Source: SEAL01 sp032153715 (GTDB taxonomy: Bacteria > Patescibacteriota > Saccharimonadia > Saccharimonadales > Saccharimonadaceae). From it: a stretch of DNA of 64,000 nucleotides. Within the stretch, counting starts at the first letter, position 1. The number at the start of each line of letters is the position of its first letter. Below, piece by piece: positions 40,967 through 49,647 of the stretch. The DNA is taken from contig JALDYR010000001.1 of assembly GCA_032153715.1 (NCBI GenBank), positions 62,001 through 126,000 on the forward strand. Reading direction: 5' to 3'. Under the pieces are notes generated by a model. The model did no database searches, was not told where the DNA came from, and saw only the letters and a program-made list of their open reading frames with translations. The translations under genes and the position numbers were made by a program.

Positions 40967-41506
40967 CTATTTTCCAAGCGCCGAGATAATCGCACCCGTA
41001 AATGTCGGGATGTCGGCAGGCTTTCGGCTGGTGATAAAATTATCATCGACGACAACCTCTTCATCCACCCATTCACCGCCGGCATTCTCTATATCATCCC
41101 GCAGACTCGGGTAACTAGTCATCCTCAGTCCATCAACCAACTGCGCCGACACGAGTAACCATGGCCCATGACAAATGGCTGCAATAATCTTTTCGTCCTC
41201 GTCCATCATTTGCACGAACACCTGCGCGTCCTCATGCGTGCGCAGATGGTCAGCGTTAATGACTCCGCCCGGAATGACAACCGCATCATAATCCTGTGGC
41301 CGCGCGTCGCCAATTGTTTTATCAACCGGCACAGTGATTGTCTGATTTACATCGCCTTTTACTGCCTGCAGTTCACCTGTTTCGGGCGCGATAACATGCA
41401 CTTCTGCGCCTAGTTTTTTCAGCCCCTCAAGAGGACCGGTGAGTTCCGTTTCTTCAAAATAGTTAGTCGCGAGAATTGCGACTTTCTTGCCATCCAGCTC
41501 AGCCAT
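40967..41506 (-). CDS. DJ-1/PfpI-family protein
   Basis: A 179-residue class I amidotransferase-like fold. The nucleophile elbow is A-I-C-H-G-P-W with Cys112 and His113, and Glu19/Glu21 in F-E-E-T-E-L may assist. Y-D-A-V-V-I-P-G-G is the other family mark. Members include deglycases and general stress proteins; specificity is not predictable. The ATG is preceded by AAAGGAGG. Confidence 0.92.
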   Translation of the reverse strand: MAELDGKKVAILATNYFEETELTGPLEGLKKLGAEVHVIAPETGELQAVKGDVNQTITVPVDKTIGDARPQDYDAVVIPGGVINADHLRTHEDAQVFVQMMDEDEKIIAAICHGPWLLVSAQLVDGLRMTSYPSLRDDIENAGGEWVDEEVVVDDNFITSRKPADIPTFTGAIISALGK

Positions 41507-41589
41507 AGCACCTCCTTTGTTACAGGATTTACTATACCGAACAACTACTACAGGCGTCAGTTATATTTTTTACTGACAAGCGTTTTGGC

Positions 41590-42861
41590 CTATAGCTCGC
41601 CGTCACCCAGTTCAAGTCCTTTGATGCGCGGCATGCTTGACTGACCAATATGACCCTGCATACTGCCAACAATATTTGCTGTACTCAGCAGGAGCTTTTG
41701 CGCCTGCTTGTCCCGCTGCGCCCAGAGCTTTTCATAAGCAACACGCTCTTTTGTCACCTGAGTCGTCATTTCTTGGTACGTCTCTACCATACTTTCAATC
41801 TGTTGAATAAACTCGTGACTAGTCACAAAATTATAAAGTGCATCCGCTTTGTCACCGCGATTTTCAGCGAGGGCTTTTTGCAAGCCAACGTCCAACAGGC
41901 TTTTACGCAGCAGCGATGCAATGATAATCGCAAGCTTTGGCTTACAAACCCATACACCTTGCAGTTGCCCCATATCCTCGTCGATCTGCTTTGGCATCAC
42001 TTCTGTCACAATAATCGCGATGCTCGCCTTGGCACTGCGGACATCTTCTTTTAGCTTTGGAATCCAGCCATCAACCCAGTTCTTGGTCCGCTTAATTTCC
42101 CACAGCATCACGCCACACTCCGTGCCGCGAGGACTTTTCACCGTATGAGCAATGTCCGCACCATTCACTCCCTTTGGCACCGGAGCGATATCATCATCAC
42201 GAAACGCATCAGCGAGCGCCTGCTCTAGATCAAGCTCCATAATCTCGCCCTGTAGCTGCTGGCTACCCTGAGCGGCTTTGCGCTGCGCTTCATCCAGAGC
42301 TTTTTGCAGATCAGTAATCGTCTTTTCTTTCGCAGCAAGATTCAAACGCTGCTTTTCGTCGGCACTTTTTTGCACCTCTTCACGAATCTTGTCCGTTTCT
42401 TCGCCAAGCTTCTTTTGCGCGTCAAGCTCGGCATTTGCTCGGGCCTCTTTCTCTTCACGCAGTGTCTTCATAAGTGCCGTCAACTCATCGCGCAGCTTAT
42501 TGCTTTGCTCCTTGGCGCTTTCCGCATCATCACGTAGTGTCTTGATAAGCGACTCATGCTCGGCTGCCGCTTTGCGCTGCACGCTCCCTAGTTCTTGCTC
42601 AAGTCGTTTCTTTTCAAGCTCGAGGTCAACTGCCGCTTGCTGCTTCAGTAGCTCCTTCTCGCCGTCTAGCTGCTTTTTTGTCAGCGCCGCCGCCGCTGCG
42701 CGCTCCTTTAAAAGCGCCGTCTCTTGCTCAGCCTTCACTTGTTGCAACTCTTGCTCATGTTTGTGTCGCTCCGCGCTTAGGACGCGCGCTTCGATTTGCC
42801 CCTCGAGGGCCTTGTCAATTTCAATCGTCTTGCCACAGTGACTACAGGTAACCGTATTCAT
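41590..42861 (-). CDS. DUF2130 coiled-coil protein
   Basis: A 423-residue protein. A short zinc-ribbon-like start (T-C-S-H-C-G) is followed by a long charged coiled coil (residues ~25-210, rich in Glu, Lys, Ala, Gln) and a C-terminal domain of about 200 residues with G-x-x-G-A-D-I, G-x-E-C-G-V-M-L-W-E-I-K-R-T-K-N-W. The E-x-K after a conserved D fits a restriction-endonuclease-like core, which some DUF2130 members have been suggested to share. Function unknown. Confidence 0.88.
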   Translation of the reverse strand: MNTVTCSHCGKTIEIDKALEGQIEARVLSAERHKHEQELQQVKAEQETALLKERAAAAALTKKQLDGEKELLKQQAAVDLELEKKRLEQELGSVQRKAAAEHESLIKTLRDDAESAKEQSNKLRDELTALMKTLREEKEARANAELDAQKKLGEETDKIREEVQKSADEKQRLNLAAKEKTITDLQKALDEAQRKAAQGSQQLQGEIMELDLEQALADAFRDDDIAPVPKGVNGADIAHTVKSPRGTECGVMLWEIKRTKNWVDGWIPKLKEDVRSAKASIAIIVTEVMPKQIDEDMGQLQGVWVCKPKLAIIIASLLRKSLLDVGLQKALAENRGDKADALYNFVTSHEFIQQIESMVETYQEMTTQVTKERVAYEKLWAQRDKQAQKLLLSTANIVGSMQGHIGQSSMPRIKGLELGDGEL

Positions 42862-42867
42862 ATCAAT

Positions 42868-43416
42868 TTATCGATTCTCTTTCAGGATGCGCGCAAACCA
42901 GATCAGTTCGGCATACAGCTTGCCGACGGACTTCTCGTACCGCTCGACATATTCGTCATTCATGACGCCGTCAGCATTAAAGATCTTTTGGACATACGGA
43001 AAGTACACATCCCAGCTCATTACCACTAAACCCGTTTCGCGTACAGCTGGCACCAGTGACTCTACTGCGCGAACACCACCCCAGTTACCATTGCTGGCGC
43101 CGGCGAAGGCAACCGGCTTGTGATTATAGTTTGCCAGCTCACTGTCGAGCATGCGCTTTAGGCTACCCGGAAAACTATGGTTGTACTCTGGCGTCACGAC
43201 AAAGAAGGCGTCAGCTTTCCCAGTAATTTCCGTGTAGCGCGGATCTTTTCCCTCAGGATCATTACCGTCGCCATTAAACACGAAATCAGCTGGATCAACA
43301 AAGATAATCTCGACGTCGTCGAGTGTTCGGCCAAAATCGGCAATGTAGCGAGCGGCCTTGATTGATTCACGCTGAATGCGAGTCGTTCCCGCCAAGACGG
43401 CAATAGTAAGTGGCAT
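42868..43416 (-). CDS. NADPH-dependent FMN reductase-like protein
   Basis: A 182-residue flavodoxin-fold protein beginning at MPLTIAVLAG, which has an AAAGGA site 11 bases upstream; the longer reading from 43452 overlaps the dnaE end. G-T-T-R-I-Q-R-E-S binds the FMN phosphate, and P-E-Y-N-H-S-F-P-G-S-L-K-R-M is the signature of the NADPH-dependent FMN/azo reductases (E-Y-N). It may reduce flavins or quinones. It follows dnaE after 17 bases. Confidence 0.88.
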   Translation of the reverse strand: MPLTIAVLAGTTRIQRESIKAARYIADFGRTLDDVEIIFVDPADFVFNGDGNDPEGKDPRYTEITGKADAFFVVTPEYNHSFPGSLKRMLDSELANYNHKPVAFAGASNGNWGGVRAVESLVPAVRETGLVVMSWDVYFPYVQKIFNADGVMNDEYVERYEKSVGKLYAELIWFARILKENR

Positions 43417-43433
43417 AAGCTGTGTCCTTTCGT

Positions 43434-46400
43434 TTATTTTAATACGACGCAATCTTCGCCGAGGAGCTTCACCAGCTCACCGACAAGGATATCGCTGCCG
43501 TCCACCTGGAATGGCAAGCGGATCGCCGACTTCTTGTCCGCACCAAGTACCAGGATGATGTCAGTTCCGCCTGGGAAACTACTACAGGACTGCTTGAGCG
43601 CGAGTAGTGCCCCATGATTATCAGGATCCTTGATATGAACATACAGTTTTTTGACTGGTGGTATATCCGTCACCGGACGCGGCGCAGGCTGTGGCTTCTC
43701 TTCGGCTGCTGTCGCCGTCGGAGGCGTTGCAGCTGGCGGCGGCGTTCCATTTTTGGCCGCCTTGAATGCTGCGCGTCGTTCGGTGATCACCTTGGAGCTC
43801 ATTTTCGGGGCCTGCATCTTTCGCCCAGTCGCTTCATATTCGCGCAACTCTTTGTCGGTCACTTCGTTAATCGAATCGGCAATCATCTTTGTATCGCTCG
43901 TCATATTGCCATCACGGTCACGTGCGCTAATCTTTCCCTCGGCGCGAATCACCGCATCCTGAACCAACTTGGCGCCGACCTGCTCATACAGATTCGGGAA
44001 GATAATCACCTCACCCTCACCCGATTTATCTTCCAGGCCGACAAACGCCATCTTGGTTCCCGACTTTGTCACAATCGTGCGAACTGTGCTGACCAAACCA
44101 CCGATCGTAATCTTCTTGCCGTCAAATTCCGGCTTCATAAAGGCAATTGGGCTTGTCTGCTCCTCAAAGTAAGCATCGTAATTATCAAGTGGGTGGGCAC
44201 TAATATACAGCCCTAGTAGTTCACGCTCCCAAGTTAGACGCTCTTTGTCGGTATGTTTCGCCGGCGCAGTCTGCAGCGTCACCGTTGGCTGGATGCTCTC
44301 GGCACCAGTCAGGTTACCGAAGAGATCGGTCTGGCCGCTCAGTGCTTCTTTTTGCAGCTTGCTTGCGAATGCTTGGATTGTCTCAAGGTTATACAGCAAG
44401 TCTGAACGATCGCCAAGGTTATCAAAAGCACCGGCTTTAATGAGTGACTCCCAGGCCTTTTTATTCACCTTGCTCGTACTGACACGTTTCGCAAAATCTT
44501 CAATCGACTCAAACTTACCGTCCTGGCGGGCACGAAGAATTTCCTCGACGGCGCCAACGCCAACACCCTTAATTGCCGCCATGCCAAAGCGAATCTGCTC
44601 TTCATCCGGCACAACCGCGAACTCGACAAATGACTCATTCACATCAGGCGAAAGCACCTTTAGCCCCATGTGCTTACATTCACCAATTTCAATCGCCAAG
44701 CGATCAATATCGTCCTGATCACTTGTCATTAGCGCTGCCATAAACGCGTCTGGATAGTGTGCCTTTAGATACGCCGTCCAGTAGGAAATCAACCCGTAAC
44801 ATGCGGCGTGTGACTTGTTGAAACAGTAGTTCGCAAACTCCTCCAGCTGCTCCCAAAAGATCTCGGCCGTCTTTGCATCAGCACCGCCGTGTTCCACCGC
44901 ACCCTTCACGAAATCAACCTTCACCTTACGCATCAAATCGATCTTTTTCTTGCCCACTGCCTTTCGCAGGGTATCAGCCTGCCCGCCGGTAAACCCGCAC
45001 CATTCTTTCGAAATCTGCATGAATTGCTCCTGATAAACAAGGATGCCATACGTACTGGAAAGTGACGCTTCCATACCCTTATGTAAGTAGGTGATCTCTT
45101 CCTGGCCATGTTTACGCTTAATAAAGCTGTCAATAAACTGCATCGGGCCAGGACGATACAATGCCACCATGGCAATAATGTCCTCAAAGACGGTTGGCTT
45201 CAGGTCGCGCAAATAACGCTTCATACCAGCAGACTCTAGCTGGAATACCCCGGTCGTGTCACCACGCTGGAAAAGTTCGTACGTCTTCGCGTCATCAAGT
45301 GGCAACTTGGAAAGATCAATTTCATCTTTATATACCTTGCGAATAATACGAAGCGCATTGTTAATAATCGTTAAGTTTGAAAGACCCAAAAAGTCCATCT
45401 TCAGCAGTCCTAGCTCTTCGACTTCACCCATTGGGAACTGCGTTGACACGACACCCTTTTGCGCCATTTCAAGCGGCAAGTAATTCACCAAGGTATCCGG
45501 AGCAATCACTACACCACAGGCGTGCACGCCATGCGAGCGAATCGTCCCCTCGAGACGGACGGCAAAATCAAACACCTGCTTTGCGGTTGGGTTTGATTCG
45601 TATTCTTTTTTCAAATCAACGTCTTCAACAATCGATTTTTTCAAAGGAATGTGTCGGCCCTGTGCTGGCGGTGGAATCATTTTTGATAAGCGGTCAGCCT
45701 CGGCATATGGCACCTGCAGTACACGCGCTACGTCACGCACTGCCGCACGTGCCGCCATCTTGCCGAATGTCACAATGTTTGACACGTGGTCAGCGCCATA
45801 CTTGTCCGAACAGTATTGAATCACCTCGTCGCGGCGCGTATCTTGGATATCGACGTCAATATCGGGCATAGAAATACGATCAGGGTTCAAGAATCGCTCG
45901 AACAGCAACCCATAGCGCAGCGGATCAAGATCAGTAATCTTGAGGGCGTAGGCGATAATTGACCCGGCTGCCGACCCACGACCCGGACCAAAGATAATAC
46001 CCTGGTCTTTACCCCAGTTAATAAAGTCCTGAACGATCAAGAAGTAGCCGTTGTAGCCCATCTTGTCGAGCACGCCTAGTTCCATTTCCAGTCGTTCAGT
46101 TTGCTCTTCGTTAAGCATCGGCTTGATATCTTCAACCGTCAGTGTTTTTGCATTTTCAGGTTCAATATCAGCATAGCGCATTGCCATACCTTGGTAGACG
46201 AGCGTGTCTAGGAACGTCTTTTCAGTCTCGCCATCCGGAACGGGGAACTTCGGGATCAAAATACCACCAAGATCAATTTCGACGTTACAGCGATCTGCAA
46301 TGCGCTTGGTATTGGCTACAGCTTCAGGGTTCGTCGTGTGCCATCGATTAATAATATCCATTGGATCCGTCACGTGCAGCTCAAAATCCTTCAGGCTCAT

Positions 46401-47171
46401 ACGCTTTTCATCAGCAATAAATGACCCCGTTCCAACACAAAGAAGGATTTCATGCGCATCCTGATCGTCATGCGTTAGGTAATGACCATCACTCGTCACG
46501 ACACACGGAATGTCGAGTTCGGCAGCAATACGATCAAGCCCCTTATTGATTTCAACCTGCACATCCCATTTTGCCGGACAGTCAGGGTGGCCGTGATCTT
46601 GCAGCTCGAGGTAATAGCGATCACCAAAAATCGACTTGTACCACGCGGCCGTATCGCGCGCTTTTTCATAATCGCCGTTACGCAACGCTTCACCCACCTC
46701 GCCACTTGCGCAGGCTGAAAGTGCAATAATACCTTCATTCAGTTCTTCAAGCAGCTCATGATCAATGCGCGGCTTGTAGTAAATACCCTCGAGATTCGCA
46801 ATCGTCGAAAGTTTCATCAAGTTCTTGTAACCTGTTTCGTTCATCGCCAGGAGGATCAAGTGGTAACGCGCCTTGTCCTTGGCTGGATCACGGTCATGGC
46901 GAGAACGAGCCGCCACGTATGCCTCCATGCCAATAACAGGCTTCACGCCAGCATCTTTTCCCGCCTTATAAAAGTCAATTGCACCTGACATCGTACCATG
47001 ATCAGTCATTGCGACCGCTTCCATGCCCATATCTTTAATCGCCCCGACAAGATCAGGAATTTTTGTGAGACCGTCAAGAAGACTATGATGCGTATGATTA
47101 TGCAAATGCACGTAGTCCGACGGTTTCAATTTTGTCGCAGTTGTTGCGACTTCTTGTGTGGCTACCCCCAT
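43434..47171 (-). CDS. dnaE: DNA polymerase III subunit alpha
   Basis: A 1245-residue replicative polymerase. The N-terminal PHP domain has H-L-H-N-H-T-H-H-S and T-D-H-G-T. The catalytic acids are in P-D-I-D-V-D-I-Q near residue 440. A helix-hairpin-helix stretch (G-V-G-V-G-A-V-E) near 870 and an OB domain (I-T-I-G-G-L-V-S) near 1020 follow. It lacks the 3'-5' exonuclease of PolC. A TGC-TATACT extended -10 lies nine bases before the ATG, so the message is nearly leaderless. Confidence 0.96.
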   Translation of the reverse strand: MGVATQEVATTATKLKPSDYVHLHNHTHHSLLDGLTKIPDLVGAIKDMGMEAVAMTDHGTMSGAIDFYKAGKDAGVKPVIGMEAYVAARSRHDRDPAKDKARYHLILLAMNETGYKNLMKLSTIANLEGIYYKPRIDHELLEELNEGIIALSACASGEVGEALRNGDYEKARDTAAWYKSIFGDRYYLELQDHGHPDCPAKWDVQVEINKGLDRIAAELDIPCVVTSDGHYLTHDDQDAHEILLCVGTGSFIADEKRMSLKDFELHVTDPMDIINRWHTTNPEAVANTKRIADRCNVEIDLGGILIPKFPVPDGETEKTFLDTLVYQGMAMRYADIEPENAKTLTVEDIKPMLNEEQTERLEMELGVLDKMGYNGYFLIVQDFINWGKDQGIIFGPGRGSAAGSIIAYALKITDLDPLRYGLLFERFLNPDRISMPDIDVDIQDTRRDEVIQYCSDKYGADHVSNIVTFGKMAARAAVRDVARVLQVPYAEADRLSKMIPPPAQGRHIPLKKSIVEDVDLKKEYESNPTAKQVFDFAVRLEGTIRSHGVHACGVVIAPDTLVNYLPLEMAQKGVVSTQFPMGEVEELGLLKMDFLGLSNLTIINNALRIIRKVYKDEIDLSKLPLDDAKTYELFQRGDTTGVFQLESAGMKRYLRDLKPTVFEDIIAMVALYRPGPMQFIDSFIKRKHGQEEITYLHKGMEASLSSTYGILVYQEQFMQISKEWCGFTGGQADTLRKAVGKKKIDLMRKVKVDFVKGAVEHGGADAKTAEIFWEQLEEFANYCFNKSHAACYGLISYWTAYLKAHYPDAFMAALMTSDQDDIDRLAIEIGECKHMGLKVLSPDVNESFVEFAVVPDEEQIRFGMAAIKGVGVGAVEEILRARQDGKFESIEDFAKRVSTSKVNKKAWESLIKAGAFDNLGDRSDLLYNLETIQAFASKLQKEALSGQTDLFGNLTGAESIQPTVTLQTAPAKHTDKERLTWERELLGLYISAHPLDNYDAYFEEQTSPIAFMKPEFDGKKITIGGLVSTVRTIVTKSGTKMAFVGLEDKSGEGEVIIFPNLYEQVGAKLVQDAVIRAEGKISARDRDGNMTSDTKMIADSINEVTDKELREYEATGRKMQAPKMSSKVITERRAAFKAAKNGTPPPAATPPTATAAEEKPQPAPRPVTDIPPVKKLYVHIKDPDNHGALLALKQSCSSFPGGTDIILVLGADKKSAIRLPFQVDGSDILVGELVKLLGEDCVVLK

Positions 47172-47180
47172 ACTATCTAT

Positions 47181-47189
47181 AGTATAGCA
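47181..47189 (-). promoter_or_regulatory. extended -10 of dnaE
   Basis: TGC-TATACT on the minus strand, nine bases before the dnaE ATG. Confidence 0.55.
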
Positions 47190-47228
47190 GTTATTAACCC
47201 TCGCGCGAGCGTGTTTGTTACAACGTCA

Positions 47229-47540
47229 CTACTGACGTTTTTGCTGCTCGGCTTGCTGAAAAGAATCTTGCGCCTGCTGAAAAAAGTCCCCAGCAACACC
47301 CGGCAAGTTCACCGAGACGCTAAGCAGCCATAGAATGATAGCAATAACAACCGTACCGCCGATCGCACTACCAACACCAAAAAAGATACCTCTGAAAAAA
47401 TTCATGAGATAGATGTTACGACGATCCTCGTACATATCATTAAAAAGTTCTTCAAGCACACCCCGTCGGGCGCCCATACTTTCGCCGTGCACATATTGTT
47501 TCACTGGAGATTTTTTTGAATGTGTTTTTTCGTTTGCCAT
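47229..47540 (-). CDS. small membrane protein (DUF5665-like)
   Basis: A 103-residue protein with a Lys-rich N-terminus, E-E-L-F-N-D-M-Y-E-D-R-R-N-I-Y, one membrane helix at about 48-72 and a Gln-rich tail. The R-R-N-I-Y-x-x-N-F-F-R-G-I-F-F-G-V-G-S-A-I-G-G-T motif matches the uncharacterised DUF5665 group. It heads a string of three small envelope genes with 47549 and 47838. Confidence 0.65.
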   Translation of the reverse strand: MANEKTHSKKSPVKQYVHGESMGARRGVLEELFNDMYEDRRNIYLMNFFRGIFFGVGSAIGGTVVIAIILWLLSVSVNLPGVAGDFFQQAQDSFQQAEQQKRQ

Positions 47541-47548
47541 TACTAAAA

Positions 47549-47827
47549 CTACTTCTTGAAGCCGTGCTTTGCGCCCTCGATCGCTTCTTCGACAGCATGT
47601 TCGCTGCGCTCTTTGTATTCTTCGGCTGTTGACTTCATGTCACCAGCTACCTTGGCGACCTTATGCTTTGCTTTATCCGCCTTTGACTCGGCTTGGTTCT
47701 TCATTTCGGTGGCTTTCGCCTTAATGTCCGCCCGTGTTTCTTTACCGCTCTTTGGTGCCGTTAACATACCTGCTACCACACCGGCAATTGCGCCGATCAA
47801 TGCTCCGATTGCAAATTTTTTACCCAT
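47549..47827 (-). CDS. YtxH-type small membrane protein
   Basis: A 92-residue protein. An N-terminal glycine/alanine-rich helix (G-A-L-I-G-A-I-A-G-V-V-A-G-M) is followed by L-T-A-P-K-S-G-K-E-T-R, the YtxH signature, and then a charged helical tail. YtxH proteins are general stress or envelope proteins of unknown role. It lies eight bases from its neighbour. Confidence 0.85.
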   Translation of the reverse strand: MGKKFAIGALIGAIAGVVAGMLTAPKSGKETRADIKAKATEMKNQAESKADKAKHKVAKVAGDMKSTAEEYKERSEHAVEEAIEGAKHGFKK

Positions 47828-47837
47828 AACAACCTCC

Positions 47838-48086
47838 CTATTTTTTCTTGCTTTTTAGCTTCTTTAGGTGCTTCACAACAAGCCCCATGACGAGGCCAGG
47901 TGACGAGAATTTAGAGACACCGCTGACGATTCCCTCGATATCGTTGACGGTGCGTTGGGCGCTGTCGGTAACTGTCTTGATTTGCTGTGTCAGACGAATC
48001 AGCATAATCGCTAGTATAATCCCTAGTATCAAAAATAGTGCGAGAAAGGTTGATAGTATAATGACGAGAATTTGCGCCCAATCCAT
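47838..48086 (-). CDS. small membrane protein
   Basis: An 82-residue protein with one long hydrophobic helix at about 7-32, then a helix with T-Q-Q-I-K-T-V-T-D-S-A and a Lys-rich end (K-H-L-K-K-L-K-S-K-K-K). It resembles the DUF948-like companions of YtxH but is too short to assign. It starts the three-gene run. Confidence 0.7.
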   Translation of the reverse strand: MDWAQILVIILSTFLALFLILGIILAIMLIRLTQQIKTVTDSAQRTVNDIEGIVSGVSKFSSPGLVMGLVVKHLKKLKSKKK

Positions 48087-48139
48087 GGCAGTCGGCTCCT
48101 TTAGTAGTTACGGTCTCTAATTACAGTATAGCATGACCA

Positions 48140-49033
48140 TTATTTATGCTCACCCTGCAAGCGTACGCTCAAGTACTCTGCAAGCGCATCGCCGTATTCT
48201 TTACTTTCAAGCGCCACATCAACCACCGCTTTGATGTATTTCAACTGATCACCCGTATCATGCCAAATGCCATCAATGAATTTTCCATACACCTGATCTT
48301 GGTGCGCAAGCTCATTAATACTGTCAGCTAAAGTAATCTCACCATTCTTGTCGATCTTCTCCTGCGCAATGATTGGCAGAATATTCGGTGTCAATAAGTA
48401 ACCACCAACAGAAGCAAGATTGCTTGGCGTCGCGGCTTCGCCCGGCTTTTCAACTAATTGCGTCAGCTGGAAAGTGCGGTCGTCAAGCTTTGTGTCGATA
48501 GCGGCCATGCCGTACTTATCAGCATCTTTCTTATCAACTTCGATGAGTGAAATAACAGATTTACCTGTTGCCTGGTACGCCTCAAGTAGTTGCTTGGCGC
48601 GTGGCACTTCACTACGGAAGAAGTCGTCAGCAAAGAACACAAAGAAAGGTTCATCATCGTCAATTAGGTGCTGTGCGTTCAAAATCGGACGGGCATTACC
48701 CTTTGGTGAACCCTTTTGACGAATATAAATAAAGTTCGCAAGCTCAGCAATCGCTTTAATCTGATCAGCCTTCTCGCCTTTACCCTTTTCGCGAAGCTCT
48801 GCCTCGAGCTCGTCACTACGATCAAAGTGATCTTCAATTGCGCGCTTCGTGCTACCAGTCACAATAATAATTTCTGTTACGCCAGCGGCAACCGCCTCTT
48901 CGACAATCAACTGGATAACCGGTCGGTCAATAATTGGGAGCATCTCCTTCGGCATTGCTTTGGTTTGCGGCAAAAACCGTGTTCCCAGTCCCGCTGCGCA
49001 AATAATAGCCTTAGTTGGTTGTTTCACAATCAT
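48140..49033 (-). CDS. galU: UTP--glucose-1-phosphate uridylyltransferase
   Basis: A 297-residue nucleotidyltransferase. The N-terminal A-A-G-L-G-T-R-F-L-P-Q-T-K-A-M-P-K-E-M binds the nucleotide, and V-E-K-P-G-E near 192 and W-H-D-T-G-D near 260 are present. It makes UDP-glucose for cell envelope glycans, using glucose-1-phosphate that the mutase at 18839 could provide. AAAGGAGGA is a strong ribosome site. Confidence 0.95.
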   Translation of the reverse strand: MIVKQPTKAIICAAGLGTRFLPQTKAMPKEMLPIIDRPVIQLIVEEAVAAGVTEIIIVTGSTKRAIEDHFDRSDELEAELREKGKGEKADQIKAIAELANFIYIRQKGSPKGNARPILNAQHLIDDDEPFFVFFADDFFRSEVPRAKQLLEAYQATGKSVISLIEVDKKDADKYGMAAIDTKLDDRTFQLTQLVEKPGEAATPSNLASVGGYLLTPNILPIIAQEKIDKNGEITLADSINELAHQDQVYGKFIDGIWHDTGDQLKYIKAVVDVALESKEYGDALAEYLSVRLQGEHK

Positions 49034-49100
49034 CCTCCTTTAAGTCTAGAATACTCTTATCTTTATATCACACTCTGCTGTGGTCGCGCTGTGACTTATC

Positions 49101-49643
49101 TTACTCAGCCTTAATAGCCATCAATTGATCATATGCCATCAACACTGCATTTGCATCACTCATGCGCCCTTGTTTCGCATTTGTGATTAGTTCGTCAATA
49201 GAGATAGTTTTTACCGTTACAAACTCGCCTTCATCAAGAGACTGCGCTGACACCTTTTGACAATTCCGAGCAAGATAAAAGTACCACGTTGCGTTCATAT
49301 AGGCATCTTTTCGAGCTTCCCCTAAAAACTCAACTTCATCACTCGCGTAGCCAGACTCCTCTCGCAACTCCCGAAGCACCGCTGCTCGAGGCTCTTCGCC
49401 AAGCTCAATATTGCCGCCAGGCAGTTCTTGCATCGTCATTTCTGGACCAGGGCGGAATTGTTCGGCGACAATCACCTGATTATCAGGAGTAAGAGCGATG
49501 ATAGCTCCGTGCTGATCATTTACTCCGCCATACGTAATATATTCCACTGTCTTGCCGTCGGGCTGTTCAAATATTTTTTGCGTCACCTTCCTCCAGCCTA
49601 CTTTCGTTTCTTGAGGTTCATTAAGAAGTTTCCAGGTCTGCAT
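49101..49643 (-). CDS. NUDIX hydrolase (ADP-ribose pyrophosphatase-like)
   Basis: A 180-residue protein with a full NUDIX box beginning at G-G-N-I-E-L-G-E-E and ending R-E-L-R-E-E-S-G-Y (residues ~75-97). The N-terminal beta domain and E-Q-F-R-P-G upstream of the box match ADP-ribose pyrophosphatases, though other NDP-sugar substrates are possible. It follows gatB by four bases in the gat operon. Confidence 0.9.
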   Translation of the reverse strand: MQTWKLLNEPQETKVGWRKVTQKIFEQPDGKTVEYITYGGVNDQHGAIIALTPDNQVIVAEQFRPGPEMTMQELPGGNIELGEEPRAAVLRELREESGYASDEVEFLGEARKDAYMNATWYFYLARNCQKVSAQSLDEGEFVTVKTISIDELITNAKQGRMSDANAVLMAYDQLMAIKAE

Positions 49644-49647
49644 TTAC

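Noticed and set aside
42278..42841. Long open frame on the plus strand opposite the DUF2130 gene (Ser/Arg/Cys-rich)
   Set aside because: It is the antisense of a Glu/Lys-rich coiled coil, with no ribosome site or promoter, and its composition is typical of a shadow frame.
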